Shown here piece after piece: positions 6,249-7,120 of a stretch of 7,120 nt of DNA. This DNA is from Sphingomonas sp. (GTDB lineage Bacteria; Pseudomonadota; Alphaproteobacteria; Sphingomonadales; Sphingomonadaceae): contig JASLBO010000245.1 of assembly GCA_030146605.1 (NCBI GenBank), positions 1-7,120 of the forward strand, read 5' to 3'. The notes below the pieces were generated by a model that saw nothing but the letters and a program-made list of their open reading frames with translations, ran no database searches and was not told where the DNA came from. Numbering within the stretch: the first letter of the stretch is position 1; the number at the start of each line of letters is the position of its first letter. Made by a program: the position numbers and the translations under genes.

Positions 6249-7120
6249 ATGTCCTTTCGCCTCCTAATTCTCGATCGCCATATTCTTGGGCAAATACTCG
6301 GAACGATGTGCCGTGTGCTGGCCGTCGTCACGTCACTGATGCTCCTCGAGCATCTCCCCCGTCTCCTGGAGATCACCCGCCTTTCGGGGCACCGCGGATA
6401 CATAGTCGCGCACACCGTTGCCGGCTTGCTCCCGGAATATGGGGGCATCGGCTTGCCGGTCGGGCTGTTCCTGGGCATCGCTTTGACCGTACGAAAGCTC
6501 GTTCTCAGCGGGGAACTGGACGTGATCGAGGGGTGCGGCATTGCGCCTTTGCGGTGGATGCGGTTTCCGCTCATCGTCGCCACGTTGGTCAGTATCCTGG
6601 CCACAGCGAACCAAGGCTGGCTGATGCCCGCCGGCGAAGTCAAGCTCGCGGAAATCGGTAGACGCATGGAACGCGGTGAATTCGGTCACCGGCTGGAGGC
6701 AGGTCAGTTCATCGCTCTTGGATCCGGAAGGGTTTTGCTGTTCGAGCAAGTCGATGCGGTAAATGGCGAACTCATCGGGCTATTCCTTCGGGCGGAAGGG
6801 AACACCTTCACCGCAAGGCGGGGACGTTTCTGGCAGCTTCCGACCGGCGCCGCAGCTGTCGAATTGCGCGATGGACAGGTCATACAAGAACGATCTCACA
6901 GAGTGATCGACTTTGCCCGCTTGCGATACCGATCTGACGACGCAGGAGGCGCGTCGAAAATCGGGGCGGAAGACAGATCGCCGAAGCTGGTCGATATCGG
7001 ATCGCTTTGGGCAGACGGCACCCCTTCCAGTCGTTCCGCCATCTATGGCCGTTGTCTCTCTGCGGCGCTCATATTGTTCCTGCCGTCACTGGCGCTGGCC
7101 TTGGGAAAGCCGCCAAGGCG
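6249..7120 (+). CDS. LptF/LptG (YjgP/YjgQ)-family permease, 3'-truncated by the window edge
   Basis: Inner-membrane permease of the type that, as an LptF-LptG pair driven by the LptB ATPase, extracts lipopolysaccharide from the inner membrane towards a periplasmic bridge. There are 290 codons visible without a stop, against roughly 350-400 for the family. It begins MSFRLLILDRHILGQIL, the usual short amphipathic start. TM1 is at about 15-35 and TM2 at 52-80. Then comes the cytoplasmic coupling segment RKLVLSGELDVIEGCGI (82-98), whose glutamate 89 sits at the position of the conserved Glu that contacts LptB. TM3 spans 105-125, ending at the family-like QGWLMPAGE. A periplasmic beta-jellyroll region runs about 130-262 (FGHRLEAGQFIALGSG, then VNGELIGLFL), and TM4 starts near 268. 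I cannot separate LptF from LptG. Following glycosyltransferase genes rather than lptG-lptD-surA, it may be a paralogue for another glycolipid. The partner is probably next, beyond the window. Confidence 0.85.
   Translation, partial: MSFRLLILDRHILGQILGTMCRVLAVVTSLMLLEHLPRLLEITRLSGHRGYIVAHTVAGLLPEYGGIGLPVGLFLGIALTVRKLVLSGELDVIEGCGIAPLRWMRFPLIVATLVSILATANQGWLMPAGEVKLAEIGRRMERGEFGHRLEAGQFIALGSGRVLLFEQVDAVNGELIGLFLRAEGNTFTARRGRFWQLPTGAAAVELRDGQVIQERSHRVIDFARLRYRSDDAGGASKIGAEDRSPKLVDIGSLWADGTPSSRSAIYGRCLSAALILFLPSLALALGKPPR

Noticed and set aside
5600..6667. 355-codon ORF on the minus strand
   Set aside because: It lies antisense across the second glycosyltransferase and the permease, both of which have clear family motifs. 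Its translation is low-complexity Arg/Ser/Pro-rich and shows no domain. This is a typical GC-rich shadow frame.

Overview
The window is GC-rich (about 60% or a little more by eye). It carries six genes, all on the + strand and tightly packed; both end genes run off the window edges. The codon use (many GATCG-containing codons, strong third-position G/C) and the gene content suggest an alphaproteobacterium, most likely a sphingomonad. That is inference from style and context, because the window has no rRNA or other taxonomic marker.

Layout. Positions 1-2377 hold the C-terminal three quarters of an RND multidrug-efflux inner-membrane pump (HAE-1/AcrB type). After a 51-base gap comes a GT4-family glycosyltransferase (2429-3580). 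A 48-base gap precedes a multi-pass membrane protein (3629-4567) that resembles, without proof, the YbhN/UPF0104 'flippase-like' family. Its end overlaps a small secreted DUF2141-family protein (4548-5066). Thirteen bases later a second GT4 glycosyltransferase begins (5080-6240). Eight bases after it starts an LptF/LptG-family (YjgP/YjgQ) permease (6249-beyond 7120), which is cut by the window end. No gap is longer than 51 bases, and I see no terminator, tRNA, rRNA, CRISPR array or mobile element.

How the genes may work together. From 2429 onward the set reads as one transcription unit: two different retaining-type sugar transferases, a polytopic membrane protein, a periplasmic all-beta-type protein, and a permease of the class that extracts LPS from the inner membrane. 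The best single hypothesis is a glycolipid (or other lipid-linked glycan) assembly and export locus. In a sphingomonad, glycosphingolipid, which replaces LPS there, would be an obvious candidate substrate. The window does not contain the LptB-like ATPase, the LptG-like partner or the lipid-making enzymes, so the substrate remains inferred. The RND pump may be a neighbour rather than a member.

Fine structure. Three of the five gene junctions have a short inverted repeat abutting the next start codon, and at two of them the upstream stop codon lies in or at the edge of the loop. The glycosyltransferase at 2429-3580 is flanked by two related, roughly 40-base direct repeats, at 2391-2429 and 3564-3604.
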